Source: Bradyrhizobium sp. CCBAU 51765 (GTDB lineage Bacteria > Pseudomonadota > Alphaproteobacteria > Rhizobiales > Xanthobacteraceae). Taken from it: a stretch of 64,000 bases of DNA. The notes under the pieces were generated by a model. That model made no database searches and was not told the DNA's origin. It worked only from the letters and a program-made list of their open reading frames with translations. Made by a program: the position numbers and the translations under genes. Shown piece after piece: positions 1-8,563 of the stretch. Where the stretch lies: positions 1,787,001-1,851,000 of the forward strand of contig NZ_CP030038.1 in the NCBI RefSeq assembly GCF_015291725.1, in the 5' to 3' direction. Positions within the stretch are counted from its first letter, which is position 1. Every line of letters begins with the position of its first letter.

Positions 1-225
1 GCTGCCATGAGCCCGTTGCGTCGTGCAGCCGCCGCACTCGGCGGAGGTGGGGAAACCGGTGCGTCGGCCGCGAGCACTTCGGCCGAAGGGCAACCCGATT
101 GGGCGCGACGCATGAAGCGTGCCGAGACTATTCGGCACGGTGCATCAACAGCCGGCCAAGCGGTCCGCTCAGGCGATCATAGTGGCAGCGGCTCATCCGT
201 CGATTTGTCTGAAGGAGAGCGCTGA
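1..225 (+). CDS. trbL: TrbL conjugal transfer protein, C-terminal end (partial)
   Basis: An open frame enters from the left edge and ends in TGA at 223-225. The visible tail is Gly/Ala/Ser-rich and then reads QPDWARRMKR and RHGASTAGQAVRSGDH, which I recognise as the usual end of TrbL in Trb-type (Ti/RP4-like) mating systems. TrbL is a multi-pass inner-membrane protein of the mating-pair channel, but the membrane part lies outside the window. The placement directly before trbF, trbG and trbI is the standard trb order and is the strongest support. The ATG at 7 is internal, not the true start. Confidence 0.7.
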   Translation, partial: AAMSPLRRAAAALGGGGETGASAASTSAEGQPDWARRMKRAETIRHGASTAGQAVRSGDHSGSGSSVDLSEGER

Positions 226-304
226 CACCTCACCCTACAGCGCCTCAAAATCCGAGCCACCGCACGACTTGAAACCGATCACTCGATACCAGGGGCAACC
301 ATCG

Positions 305-988
305 ATGTTCAAACGATCATCAGTACACTACGGGCGAATGCCCGAGCCGACTACGCCTTATCAAAAGGCAGCTCAGGTTTGGGACGAACGCATCGGATCG
401 GCGCGAGTGCAAGCGAAGAACTGGCGCCTGATGGCATTCGGTTGCTTGATGCTTTCAGTCGGTCTCGCGGGTGGACTTGTCTGGCAATCAAATCAAGGCT
501 CGATCACGCCGTGGGTGGTTGAGGTCGATCATCTTGGAAAGGCCCAAAGGGTTGCGCCAGCTAACATCGACTATCAGCCGACTGATGCGCAGATTGCCTA
601 CCATCTGGCGCGCTTTATCGAGGATGTCAGGAGCCTACCTGCCGACGGAATCGTTCTGCGCCAAAACTGGCTTCGGGCCTATGATTTTACAACCGATCGC
701 GGCGCGGCTGCGCTCAACGACTTCGCGCGCAACAACGACCCGTTCGCAAAGCTGGGTAAGGCACAAATCTCCGTCGAGGTCTCGAGCGTCATTCGCGCCT
801 CTTCGGAGAGCTTTCGGGCGGCTTGGACCCAGCGCACCTACGACAACGGTTCGTTGAGCTCGACTGAGCGCTGGACTGCAATTCTCTCGATCGTCATCGA
901 GACGCCCCGCGACGCCGAACGCCTGCGCAAGAATCCGCTTGGCGTTTACGTCCGCGCGATCAACTGGTCAAAGGAGTTGAGTCAGTGA
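305..988 (+). CDS. trbF: TrbF, conjugal transfer inner-membrane protein (VirB8-like)
   Basis: This 227-residue protein has a short cytoplasmic N-terminus, one membrane segment at about residues 42-60 and a periplasmic domain containing WLRAYDFTTD and ending VYVRAINWSKEL, typical of TrbF. TrbF is a VirB8-like scaffold in the inner membrane that helps assemble the mating-pair channel. The frame stays open upstream to 119, but the ATG at 305 gives the family's usual length and N-terminus, so I prefer it. The stop overlaps the trbG start by four bases (GTGA), which suggests translational coupling within the trb operon. Confidence 0.9.
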   Translation: MFKRSSVHYGRMPEPTTPYQKAAQVWDERIGSARVQAKNWRLMAFGCLMLSVGLAGGLVWQSNQGSITPWVVEVDHLGKAQRVAPANIDYQPTDAQIAYHLARFIEDVRSLPADGIVLRQNWLRAYDFTTDRGAAALNDFARNNDPFAKLGKAQISVEVSSVIRASSESFRAAWTQRTYDNGSLSSTERWTAILSIVIETPRDAERLRKNPLGVYVRAINWSKELSQ

Positions 989-2007
989 CCAAGACGCAAT
1001 TTGACGTCAATTCGAAGCGCAGCAAGCTCAATTCGGCTTGGACCGTGTTCGTGAACTCGAAGCGTGCAGTTCTGTCCGCTATTCTGCTTTGTCCGTCGGC
1101 GCTCGGTGGGTGCGCGACCTACATTCCGCCGGAGATCAGCTATGACACCGAAGTGCCTCCGCTATCGGCGACGCCGGTGGCTGTCAACGACAGATCGCGA
1201 TCGCTTCACGTTCCACCCCTCTGGAAGCCCGCTCTCGGCGGCAAGTCGGGAGAGAAGGAAGATGCTGAACCCGTGAGCCGGGTTGAGACAGCAAATAGCG
1301 CAGCCCGGGTCGAACCGCGCAAGCGGGGCTATTTCAACGCGGCGCAAATCTACGCCTACAGTCCCGGCGCGCTCTATCAGATTTACGCCGCGCCGGGGCA
1401 GATCACGGATATCGCGCTCGAGGAGGGAGAACAGTTGACGGGATCAGGGCCGATCGCGGCCGGAGATACCGTACGCTGGGTCGTGGGCGATACCGAGAGC
1501 GGGAGCGGGGACACACGGCGTGTCCACATCCTGGTCAAGCCGACCCGAGCTTCGATCGAGACCAACCTGGTGGTCAATACTGACCGGCGCACCTACCTGA
1601 TCGAGCTACGCTCCCGCGAGCGGCCATACATGCCATCCGTTGCCTGGTACTATCCTGAGACGGTACGCGAACGGTCGCGTTCAGCTGCTCTGAAGCCCGT
1701 CCTTCCGGATCCGGCGCAGCGAATCTCCCGCTATGCCATCGAAGGCGACAGTCCTCCCTGGCGGCCGCTCGCCGCATATGACGATGGCCGCAAGGTCTAT
1801 GTCGAATTCCCGCAAGGCATCGTGCAGGGCGAGATGCCTCCGCTCTTCGCCATCGGTCCAGACGGCAAGACTGAACTCGTCAACTACCGCGCTTACGGCA
1901 ACGTATTGATCGTCGATCGGCTATTTGCTGCCGCGGAACTGCGGCTTGGCGGCGAGCACCAGCAGAAGGTCCGCATTGTTCGGACCGACGGGAGGCCGTC
2001 GTCATGA
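985..2007 (+). CDS. trbG: TrbG, conjugal transfer outer-membrane-complex protein (VirB9-like)
   Basis: This 340-residue protein has an export signal ending in a lipobox-like LGGC, so Cys43 is probably lipidated. A Pro-rich linker leads to the VirB9/TrbG domain (ALYQIYAAPGQITDIALEEG through FPQGIVQGEMPPLF). TrbG forms part of the outer ring of the conjugation channel together with TrbI. The GTG start at 985 is chosen because AAGGAG lies 9 bases upstream and overlaps the end of trbF. The 3' end overlaps trbI by ATGA. It is somewhat long at the N-terminus, so a later start cannot be fully excluded. Confidence 0.9.
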   Translation: MTKTQFDVNSKRSKLNSAWTVFVNSKRAVLSAILLCPSALGGCATYIPPEISYDTEVPPLSATPVAVNDRSRSLHVPPLWKPALGGKSGEKEDAEPVSRVETANSAARVEPRKRGYFNAAQIYAYSPGALYQIYAAPGQITDIALEEGEQLTGSGPIAAGDTVRWVVGDTESGSGDTRRVHILVKPTRASIETNLVVNTDRRTYLIELRSRERPYMPSVAWYYPETVRERSRSAALKPVLPDPAQRISRYAIEGDSPPWRPLAAYDDGRKVYVEFPQGIVQGEMPPLFAIGPDGKTELVNYRAYGNVLIVDRLFAAAELRLGGEHQQKVRIVRTDGRPSS

Positions 2008-3209
2008 ACACCCGGAATGGAAACGATCAGGAACAAGCCGCTCCGCCTGAGACACAAGAGGATCAGTCCAGGAGCTTCCGCTTGAGAGCAGAGCATCCGC
2101 GCGTGACGCGATTGTCGCGGAAGATCCTGGCCGGCGGGAGCGCAGTTGCATTACTTGTCATCGGCGGAGCGGTGCTGTGGTCGCTGCAGAGCAATCATCC
2201 ACGCAATCAAGCGGCCGATGAGCTTTACAGTACCGACCATCACAATGTTGCCGACGGAATTACGATGCTGCCGAAGGACTATGCCGGCGTTCCGCGCCAG
2301 CCAATCCCGCAGCTTGGTCCGCCGCTCCCCGGCGACCTTGGTCGGCCGATCCTTGCCGCTCAGGGCCAGTCACCGGCGATCGGCGCCGATCCGGAGCAGC
2401 AGCGCCGGGAACAAGAGACCGAGGCAGCCCGCACCAGCCATTTGTTCGCTGCGATCAATGGCGGAGCGCGTCCGCCCGCTGCGGCGGTTGAAAACGACCG
2501 AGTCACGCCACCGAATGCAACGAGCACTGGCGATGATGGATCTGCGCAGAACGGCCAGGACCGCAAGCTTGCCTTCGTGAACGCCTCTGTGGACCGCCGA
2601 GCGGTAAGCCCTGACCGTATTGCCAAACCCTCTTCACCATACATCGTGCAGGCTGGGACGGTGATTTCAGGGGCGCTTATCACCGGGATCCGATCGGACC
2701 TTCCAGGCCAAGTGACCGCGCAGGTCATGGAGAACCTTTTTGACTCACCGACCGGCCGCTTTCTGCTTGTGCCCCAGGGAGCGCGTCTGATCGGGGTCTA
2801 CGATAGCCAGGTCGCTTTCGGCCAGTCCCGTGTCCTGCTCGTCTGGACCCGGTTGATCATGCCGAATGGACGTTCTATCGTTCTCGAGCGGCAGCCTGGC
2901 GCTGATGCCGCAGGATATGCAGGCCTCGAAGACCAGGTCGACAATCACTGGGGTGAGCTGTTTAAGGCTGCGGCACTGTCCACGTTTCTGGCGGTCGGGA
3001 CCGAACTGGGAGCCGGCTCTGATACCAACAGCAACGACAGCGCAATCATCCAAGCATTGCGGCACGGCGCCTCGGACTCACTGAACCAGACCGGACAGCA
3101 GGTAGTTCGGCGCAGTCTCAACATCCAGCCCACGCTGACCGTGCGACCTGGTTTCCCGGTTCGTGTTCTCGTCAATCGCGACCTCATACTTGCGCCATAT
3201 GGAGGATAG
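2004..3209 (+). CDS. trbI: TrbI, conjugal transfer channel protein (VirB10-like)
   Basis: This 401-residue protein has a cytoplasmic N-terminus, a single membrane segment at about residues 41-61, a variable Pro/Gln-rich periplasmic linker and a conserved C-terminal VirB10/TrbI domain from about residue 215. Diagnostic stretches are AGTVISGALITGIRSDLPG, VPQGARLIGVYDSQVAFGQ and NGRSIVLERQPGADAAGYAG. VirB10-type proteins span both membranes and connect the inner-membrane energy source to the outer channel. The start overlaps the trbG stop (ATGA) and the next gene begins two bases after its stop, so this is one transcription unit. Confidence 0.93.
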   Translation: MNTRNGNDQEQAAPPETQEDQSRSFRLRAEHPRVTRLSRKILAGGSAVALLVIGGAVLWSLQSNHPRNQAADELYSTDHHNVADGITMLPKDYAGVPRQPIPQLGPPLPGDLGRPILAAQGQSPAIGADPEQQRREQETEAARTSHLFAAINGGARPPAAAVENDRVTPPNATSTGDDGSAQNGQDRKLAFVNASVDRRAVSPDRIAKPSSPYIVQAGTVISGALITGIRSDLPGQVTAQVMENLFDSPTGRFLLVPQGARLIGVYDSQVAFGQSRVLLVWTRLIMPNGRSIVLERQPGADAAGYAGLEDQVDNHWGELFKAAALSTFLAVGTELGAGSDTNSNDSAIIQALRHGASDSLNQTGQQVVRRSLNIQPTLTVRPGFPVRVLVNRDLILAPYGG

Positions 3210-3211
3210 GG

Positions 3212-3454
3212 ATGCCCAAGCTTAGAATAGGAGAGCTTCCAGACGACAAGCCGGTCAAAGTGAGTGCGGAGCTGCCCGCGGCCGTGCATCGTGATCTCAT
3301 TGCATATGCAGAAGTGCTTACGCGTCAATGTGGTCAACTGGTCGATCCAACTAAACTCATCGCCCCAATGTTGGCGCGCTTTATGGCCACTGACCGAGAA
3401 TTTTCTAAACTGAAACGTGAAGGCCACGTACCGGCCACCGGCGAAGGACAGTGA
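3212..3454 (+). CDS. DUF2274 domain protein, trb-associated
   Basis: An 80-residue basic protein starting MPKLRIGELPDDKPVKVSAE. It matches the DUF2274 family that commonly closes trb operons directly behind trbI. It has no signal peptide or membrane segment. The start lies two bases after the trbI stop, preceded by GGATAGGG inside the end of trbI. The function of the family is unknown; a small cytoplasmic accessory or regulatory role in conjugation is only inferred from position. It is the last gene of the visible trb block. Confidence 0.8.
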   Translation: MPKLRIGELPDDKPVKVSAELPAAVHRDLIAYAEVLTRQCGQLVDPTKLIAPMLARFMATDREFSKLKREGHVPATGEGQ

Positions 3455-3638
3455 TGCTCGTGGTTTCCTCGAAGCCGTTGCCCACGCTAAATAGTTGCCA
3501 GCACAGCGAAACGTTGCCGAGTTGGCATCAAGAGCTGAGATATGGCGTCGCAAAGTGCTTTCGAGTTTGCCCCGAAACAGCTCCGATTGCCAATTTCTCC
3601 CAGTTTTCAGCGCGGGGCGCGGGGGCGTCGACGTGCAG

Positions 3639-4544
3639 TTATTCGGTCATCTTTCGCGTTACACTGCTCCGGCCATCGACACTGACAGGCACGTCACCCT
3701 CGATCGTGGCCCGACGTACGACGCGATGCTGGTCCCCGTAATCGTTGACCGCGTAATGCTGCGTTGCGCGGTTATCCCACAGCGCAATATCGCCCTCTAA
3801 CCAATTCCAACGCACAGTGTTTTCGGGCGCGGTGATGTGAGACTGGAGCAGATCGAATAGCTTTTGTCCGTCGTATTTGCGGATTCCAATAAAGTGCTTC
3901 ACCAAGGCGCCGAGCACTAGCGTCCGCTCGCCCGTTTCGGGATGGACGCGTACGACGGGATGCTCGGTCTCAAAAACCGTTCTGGTGAACACCTCGTCAA
4001 AATGTTTCTTGTCGACCTCACGGACCCGCGCGATCCCGGCGTAATCGAAGACGTTGCTGTGAACGGCCCATAGGGCCTCGGCAAGCCGTTGTAGCGGCGG
4101 CGGCAGACCAAGATAAGCGGCAGCTGTGTTCGACCATACGGTGTCGCCTCCGAACATTGGCATTACAACGGCCCGCAGGACCAAAATCTTGGGATAGGCG
4201 TCGGCGAAGGTCCCATCCGCATGCCAAACGTCGGCACGACCGCCGCCGCGAGTGGAGTCCAGTTCGAGGAGCGACGCCATCCCTTTGGTAGCACCGAGCA
4301 TCGGATGTGGCACTAGCTTTCCGAGACGAGCGGCAAAGCGCTCATGCTCAGCGTCATTGAGATGTCCTTGATTGCGGAAGAAGATCACCTTGTGCTCGAG
4401 CAATAAGCTGTTGATCGCGGCGATCGTGTGGTCCGGTAGGTCGCCTGATAGCTTGATATTTTTGACTTCGGCACCGATGCGCGCTGCACGTTTCGCAACA
4501 TCGGTGCTCGGAATGGCGCCTCCGATCAAAGCGTTTGTGCTCAT
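3639..4544 (-). CDS. TauD/TfdA-family Fe(II)/2-oxoglutarate dioxygenase
   Basis: A 301-residue TauD/TfdA-family dioxygenase. The iron ligands are visible as His108 and Asp110 in VWHADGTF and His263 in WDNRATQHYA; Arg278 in HRVVRRATIEGD is the expected 2-oxoglutarate anchor. Family members hydroxylate taurine, alkyl sulfates or aryloxyalkanoates, releasing succinate and CO2. The overall pattern resembles the alkylsulfatase/taurine branch, but the substrate cannot be assigned from sequence. It faces the trb operon convergently and has no obvious partner gene. GGAAAAG lies just upstream of the ATG. All key residues are present, so it looks functional. Confidence 0.88.
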   Translation of the reverse strand: MSTNALIGGAIPSTDVAKRAARIGAEVKNIKLSGDLPDHTIAAINSLLLEHKVIFFRNQGHLNDAEHERFAARLGKLVPHPMLGATKGMASLLELDSTRGGGRADVWHADGTFADAYPKILVLRAVVMPMFGGDTVWSNTAAAYLGLPPPLQRLAEALWAVHSNVFDYAGIARVREVDKKHFDEVFTRTVFETEHPVVRVHPETGERTLVLGALVKHFIGIRKYDGQKLFDLLQSHITAPENTVRWNWLEGDIALWDNRATQHYAVNDYGDQHRVVRRATIEGDVPVSVDGRSSVTRKMTE

Positions 4545-5453
4545 CTTTGCTTTTCCAAGCCTTTGCAGTTCTTCCTCACCCCTTGGGACAAATGATCTTC
4601 AGCAAGCATCGTGCCAAGCAAAACGCAAGTATGTACTCGATCATGGGCAGTAAACGAATCGTGGCATTTGGCACGAGTCACTCGAACTGAGCCAGTGGTT
4701 GGGCCGAGTGACGAAAGAACTCGCTCACCGAGCCACCCCTTCGAATGTCGAATCGCGAAGCGACACCAGGAGCGAGCAAACGGCAGGTCTTGAATGGCAA
4801 TAGATTATGGTGGTCATGAATTATGTAGTCCGGCCCTGCCGCGCGGAAGCGCCCCTCGAAAACAAATCATCCCACGATTGATCCGTTGACGAGACCGAGA
4901 TTGCGGGCAAGTTCCGTCCCAACTGGCATATCGCTCACTATGACGATGACGGTTCTTTCTGGGGACAAATCATTGGCCTGCATATACAAGCGTCGCGGCT
5001 CTTGCTTGCTCATGCTCCTAGACTGAGTTGCGCGGCCCGCAACTCGCTGAGGTGAGTCTCCATTCCAAGTCGTTGTCACTTGTGCGCGAATTGGTTCAAC
5101 AATGTAATTGCTTCCGGGGGGCGAGATGGAGTTTGCAGAGCGTGAGCATTGCTGCCTCCGCGGCTCTTTTCTGGATTGCTTTGTTTTGAGCAATGGCCAT
5201 CCCGGGCGGCGCAGGGAGCCGCAGAGTCGAATGGGCTTTCGAAAGTCTGGACGCTTACTATGCGCGTTGTACTGGACCTGACACAGATTGTGCCTCTGTC
5301 AGAATACGGACAAGTGTCTGCATAGTGCGGCAAGCCCGAGCTGACGTTTCCGTTCGTGAATTTCGCGAGTTAATTGATGGCCCGACCGCTGGGGTTCGTG
5401 AGAGCTGTAGATGTAAGATGGCTGCGGCGCTGCTGGTCATGCACATTTTCGTC
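4545..5453 (+). other. Intergenic stretch without a recognisable gene
   Basis: About 0.9 kb between the dioxygenase gene and the PaiB-like gene. Short open frames occur on both strands, the longest on the minus strand at 4867-5193. Its last 45 codons (around SPERTVIVIVSDMPVGTEL) look somewhat protein-like, but I recognise no family. The 5' end should contain the dioxygenase promoter; no clear operator was seen. Probably degraded island DNA. Confidence 0.4.
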
Positions 5454-6083
5454 TCAGTCCTGAACCAAGATAAGAGCTGCAACTTCCTGGTCCCGTGCCA
5501 GTTTGCTCGCCGCTAGGCCGGTGGCGATACCAATGCGATCAGGCGTGGGGCGGTTTTGGCTCATCTTGCGTTTGCCTTGGACCATGGTGATAGGGATGCG
5601 CACGCCGACGATTTCACGCAACTGGGCGCCGATGAAATCCGCCGGGGCATCGCTGACGGCCCAGGGCGTCGCACGTGATGTCTCATGGATATTCGTCAGA
5701 CGCGTCACAACCTCAAGCAGGCGAGTGGGATCCTCGAAGAACTCAATCGGCCCATGGGCGTGGACCGCGATGTAATTCCATGTCGGAACCACATGTTCAG
5801 CTTGTCGCTTGCTAGGATACCAGGATGGCGTCACATAAGCCTCTGCGCCAGTAAAGATTGCCAGAGCTTCTCCGATCGGGGCCGTGCGCCATTGCGGATT
5901 GCCCTTCGCCAAGTGCCCGTATAGTGCGCCGTGTTCGCCTTCGCTCTCGTCGAGGAAGAGCGGAAGAGGCGTCGCAAGTGGCCCATCTGATGTCGCTGTG
6001 ACTAGGTTGGCCAATCGGGCGCAGTGGATTGTCGCTCGAATATTCTCGATGTCGTCATCTCGAAAGTGGGTTGGTATGTACAT
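5454..6083 (-). CDS. PaiB-family FMN-binding regulator
   Basis: A 209-residue protein starting MYIPTHFRDDD, with GHLAKGNPQW in the middle, ASWYPSK-like residues (YVTPSWYPSKR) and VPTWNYIAVHAHG further on. These are the classic signatures of the PaiB FMN-binding split-barrel family. PaiB is named as a negative transcriptional regulator in Bacillus, but many members may be flavin or haem enzymes, so the role here is uncertain. The length is as expected for the family and no damage is seen. It stands alone, with decayed mobile DNA upstream of its start. Confidence 0.88.
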   Translation of the reverse strand: MYIPTHFRDDDIENIRATIHCARLANLVTATSDGPLATPLPLFLDESEGEHGALYGHLAKGNPQWRTAPIGEALAIFTGAEAYVTPSWYPSKRQAEHVVPTWNYIAVHAHGPIEFFEDPTRLLEVVTRLTNIHETSRATPWAVSDAPADFIGAQLREIVGVRIPITMVQGKRKMSQNRPTPDRIGIATGLAASKLARDQEVAALILVQD

Positions 6084-6479
6084 GAAGGCTCTCCGTTGCA
6101 GGTCGTCGAGATAGACGCAAGTCGATATGCGAGAAAACTGCCAGTTTTAGTCGCTCCCGTAGAGCTTCTCCGCTTCCTCTTTCGACGTGACGGCTTCGGA
6201 TTTATTTGGGACACGGGCAATTCCACTCAGCCGCTTCAGTGCGTGAAGCTGCCGTTGGGTTGGTGTTTCCGTAGCTATTTTCCTGCGGGCTGAGCCAGGC
6301 ATCCATGGACCTTCAGAGCTCGTACCCCGGCTCGCCTGTATGAAGCGATCCGGCGGCTGTCCCTCGACCCGTACCGAGTCGGGTTAGGCGAACCAGTCCT
6401 TGATCTTGGCAAGATCGACACCGAGCTCTAAAGCCGTCTTCATCGTCTGAACGCGTCGGTGGGTAGAAGTCGAAGGTGA
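6084..6479 (+). other. Intergenic stretch, nothing recognised
   Basis: About 400 bases upstream of the PaiB-like gene with only short shadow frames. It should contain that gene's promoter on the minus strand, but I could not pick out convincing -35/-10 elements or an operator. Confidence 0.35.
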
Positions 6480-6640
6480 TCGCAACCAACCGGTCATTAA
6501 ACACGAGAGTTCCCGTCTATGGACGCCTCGCCCGAGGGCAATCGGCCGAGGAGATTGTCGATTCCATCGCTGACGCGCGATCAGGTTGAGGCCGCGACCG
6601 AATACGCCGTAGCGAGGGTGCCCCTATCTCCCGCGGAAGC
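6480..6640 (+). pseudogene. DUF433 antitoxin-like gene remnant
   Basis: Three reading frames together recreate the core of a DUF433 protein: QPVIK, then TRVPVYGRLARGQSAEEIVDS, then IPSLTRDQVEAATEYAV. DUF433 proteins are small winged-helix proteins often paired with a DUF5615 toxin as a VapBC-like module. Two frame changes within about 150 bases, the absence of a usable start and no recognisable toxin partner show that this is a decayed fragment. The assignment rests on the order and spacing of the three peptides. Confidence 0.5.
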
Positions 6641-6805
6641 GGGCGCTGGCAGAGCTAGCCGGCCTCGGGTTCGATGATGAAGCCGAGGCGGGCGAGGTTG
6701 CGCCGCGCCGGATTCCGCAACCGCGTATTTCATCGACGAGAACGCGGTTCTTGAGTTTGGCAATGGTGCCAACGCGAACGTGCGCAAGTGGCTTGCAACA
6801 TGGTC

Positions 6806-6940
6806 CTAGATTAAAGCGCGCTCTGCGCGAGCGCGGCGCCCCCGGAACAGGAATTCGCCCGAGGGCATCGCCGTGTGCAGGTTCTCGGTCAGCGAGTGGA
6901 ACGCACCCAATTGTCCTTCGAGCGAGGTCACGATGGCGAG
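6806..6940 (-). pseudogene. Serine recombinase (resolvase/invertase) remnant
   Basis: The minus strand encodes VTSLEGQLGAFHSLTENLH followed by a damaged stretch that ends ERALI. This matches the region of resolvase/invertase-type serine recombinases that usually reads FxSLTExxDTTTPxGxLxFHIFGALAEFERxLI. The catalytic N-terminal domain and the DNA-binding C-terminus are missing and the GALAEF part is scrambled, so this is only a fragment. It marks former transposon or integron-like material beside the DUF433 remnant. Confidence 0.55.
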
Positions 6941-7000
6941 CCGAGCAGCGCATCCCGCTGCAGGCCCGTGTTCTGAGACGCGCATGAGGCCAACCAACAT

Positions 7001-7268
7001 AGGCGGATACCCATCTAAAATAGGTTTCCGTATGGTAGCGCATGGCGACAGAGTTTCCGCATATGTTTTGCGGCACCAGGCGCTTAGCCTAGGAGGCTAC
7101 TACAAGATTCGGTAGCTGGCTAAAGCCAACTTGACGCCCTACGGTTCGGTTGCCTTCCCCGCCGCATCATCGACCAACAGAAGTGAACGCAAGCGCACGT
7201 AAAGTCGGTGACCGCAGCGCCTGTGGGCGCCTTGCGCCCCTCCATCGCTTAGAGAGTGAAGTGCTACC
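7001..7268 (+). promoter_or_regulatory. Region upstream of the gibberellin operon
   Basis: About 270 bases before cyp112 with no convincing gene. The operon promoter should lie here, but I could not identify -35/-10 or -24/-12 elements with confidence. I looked for the 3' fragment of cyp115 that precedes cyp112 in several rhizobia; no haem-binding or ExxR peptide is recognisable in any frame. Confidence 0.35.
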
Positions 7269-8471
7269 GTGTCCGAACAACCCCTGCCGATGCTGCCGAT
7301 GTGGCGCGTCGATCACATCGAGCCCTCGCCCGAGATGTTGGCGCTGCGCGCCAACGGTCCGATACACCGCGTGCGTTTCCCGTCTGGGCACGAAGGCTGG
7401 TGGGTGACAGGCTACGACGAGGCCAAGGCGGCGCTGTCGGACGCGGCGTTCCGGCCGGCGGGAATGCCGCCGACGGCGTTCACCCCGGATTCGGTGATTC
7501 TTGGTTCGCCGGGGTGGCTCGTGTCGCACGAGGGGGGCGACCATGTCCGGTTACGCACGCTCGTCGCGCCGGCCTTCAGCAGCCGCAGGGTGAAGCTGCT
7601 GACGCCGCATGTCGAGGCGATCGCTGCGCAGTTGTTCGAGAACCTGGCGGCCCAGCGCCAGCCCGCCGACTTGCGGCGCCACCTCTCGTTTCCGCTTCCG
7701 GCGATGGTCATCAGCGCCCTGATGGGCCTGCTCTATGAGGATCACGCCTTTTTCGCTCGGCTGTCCGACGAGGTGATGACGCACCAGCATGAAAGCGGCC
7801 CGCGCAGGGCGTCGCGCTTGGCCTGGGAAGAACTGCGCGCCTACATTCGCGACAAGATGCGGGACAAGCGCCAGAATCCGGGCGACAACCTGCTGACGGA
7901 TCTGCTCGCGGCGGTCGACCAGGGCAAGGCGACCGAGGAAGAAGCAATCGGCCTGGCGGCAGGCATGCTAGTGGCGGGGCACGAGAGCACCGTCGCGCAG
8001 ATCGAATGCGGCCTGCTGGCCATGTTCCGCCATCCGCAACAGCGCGAACGCCTGGTCGGCGATCCATCCCTGGTGGACAAGGCCGTGGAGGAAATCCTGC
8101 GCATGTATCCGCCGGGCGCGGGCTGGGACGGCATCATGCGCTATCCGAAAACCGACGTGACCATCGCGGGCGTGCATATTCCCGCCGAGAGCAAGGTGCT
8201 GGTCGGCCTGCCGGCAACGTCGTTCGATCCTCGCCATTTCGACGCGCCGGAAATCTTCGACATCGGGCGCCAGGAAAAGCCGCACCTGGCGTTCTCTTAC
8301 GGTCCGCACTCCTGTATCGGCGGAGAGCTGGCCAGGCTGGAACTCAAGGCGGTGTTCGGTTCGATCTTCAAGCGCTTTCCCGCGCTGCGCTTGGCCGTCG
8401 CGCCCGAACAATTGAAGTTGCGCAAGGAGATCATCACTGGCGGGTTCGAGGAGTTCCCGGTTTTCTGGTGA
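7269..8471 (+). CDS. cyp112: Cytochrome P450 CYP112, gibberellin C-20 oxidase of the GA operon
   Basis: This 400-residue soluble P450 has the I-helix motif AGHEST at about residues 236-241, the ExxR pair in [10 protein letters not shown] and the haem loop [15 protein letters not shown] with the thiolate Cys349. It is the first gene of an operon whose whole order matches the Bradyrhizobium GA operon, which identifies it as CYP112. In characterised rhizobia CYP112 oxidises C-20 of GA12 through GA15 and GA24 to GA9. The start is GTG at 7269, with a purine-rich GAGAGTGAAG upstream. No membrane anchor is present, consistent with ferredoxin-fed class I P450s. The gene appears intact. Confidence 0.95.
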   Translation: MSEQPLPMLPMWRVDHIEPSPEMLALRANGPIHRVRFPSGHEGWWVTGYDEAKAALSDAAFRPAGMPPTAFTPDSVILGSPGWLVSHEGGDHVRLRTLVAPAFSSRRVKLLTPHVEAIAAQLFENLAAQRQPADLRRHLSFPLPAMVISALMGLLYEDHAFFARLSDEVMTHQHESGPRRASRLAWEELRAYIRDKMRDKRQNPGDNLLTDLLAAVDQGKATEEEAIGLAAGMLVAGHESTVAQIECGLLAMFRHPQQRERLVGDPSLVDKAVEEILRMYPPGAGWDGIMRYPKTDVTIAGVHIPAESKVLVGLPATSFDPRHFDAPEIFDIGRQEKPHLAFSYGPHSCIGGELARLELKAVFGSIFKRFPALRLAVAPEQLKLRKEIITGGFEEFPVFW

Positions 8472-8563
8472 TGTGCGGACGCCGCTGGGGACGCAATCGT
8501 GTCCGCGGTTTGCCGGCGCACCTGCCTGCATCGCTCAGATCAGCCAGCCAACAGGTAACGAAG

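Noticed and set aside
4867..5193. A 108-codon minus-strand frame between the dioxygenase and PaiB genes
   Set aside because: Only its end looks protein-like and no family is recognisable; no convincing start signal.
7001..7268. Possible cyp115 3' fragment upstream of cyp112
   Set aside because: Translated in all three forward frames; no haem loop, ExxR or other P450 peptide could be found, so I do not annotate it.
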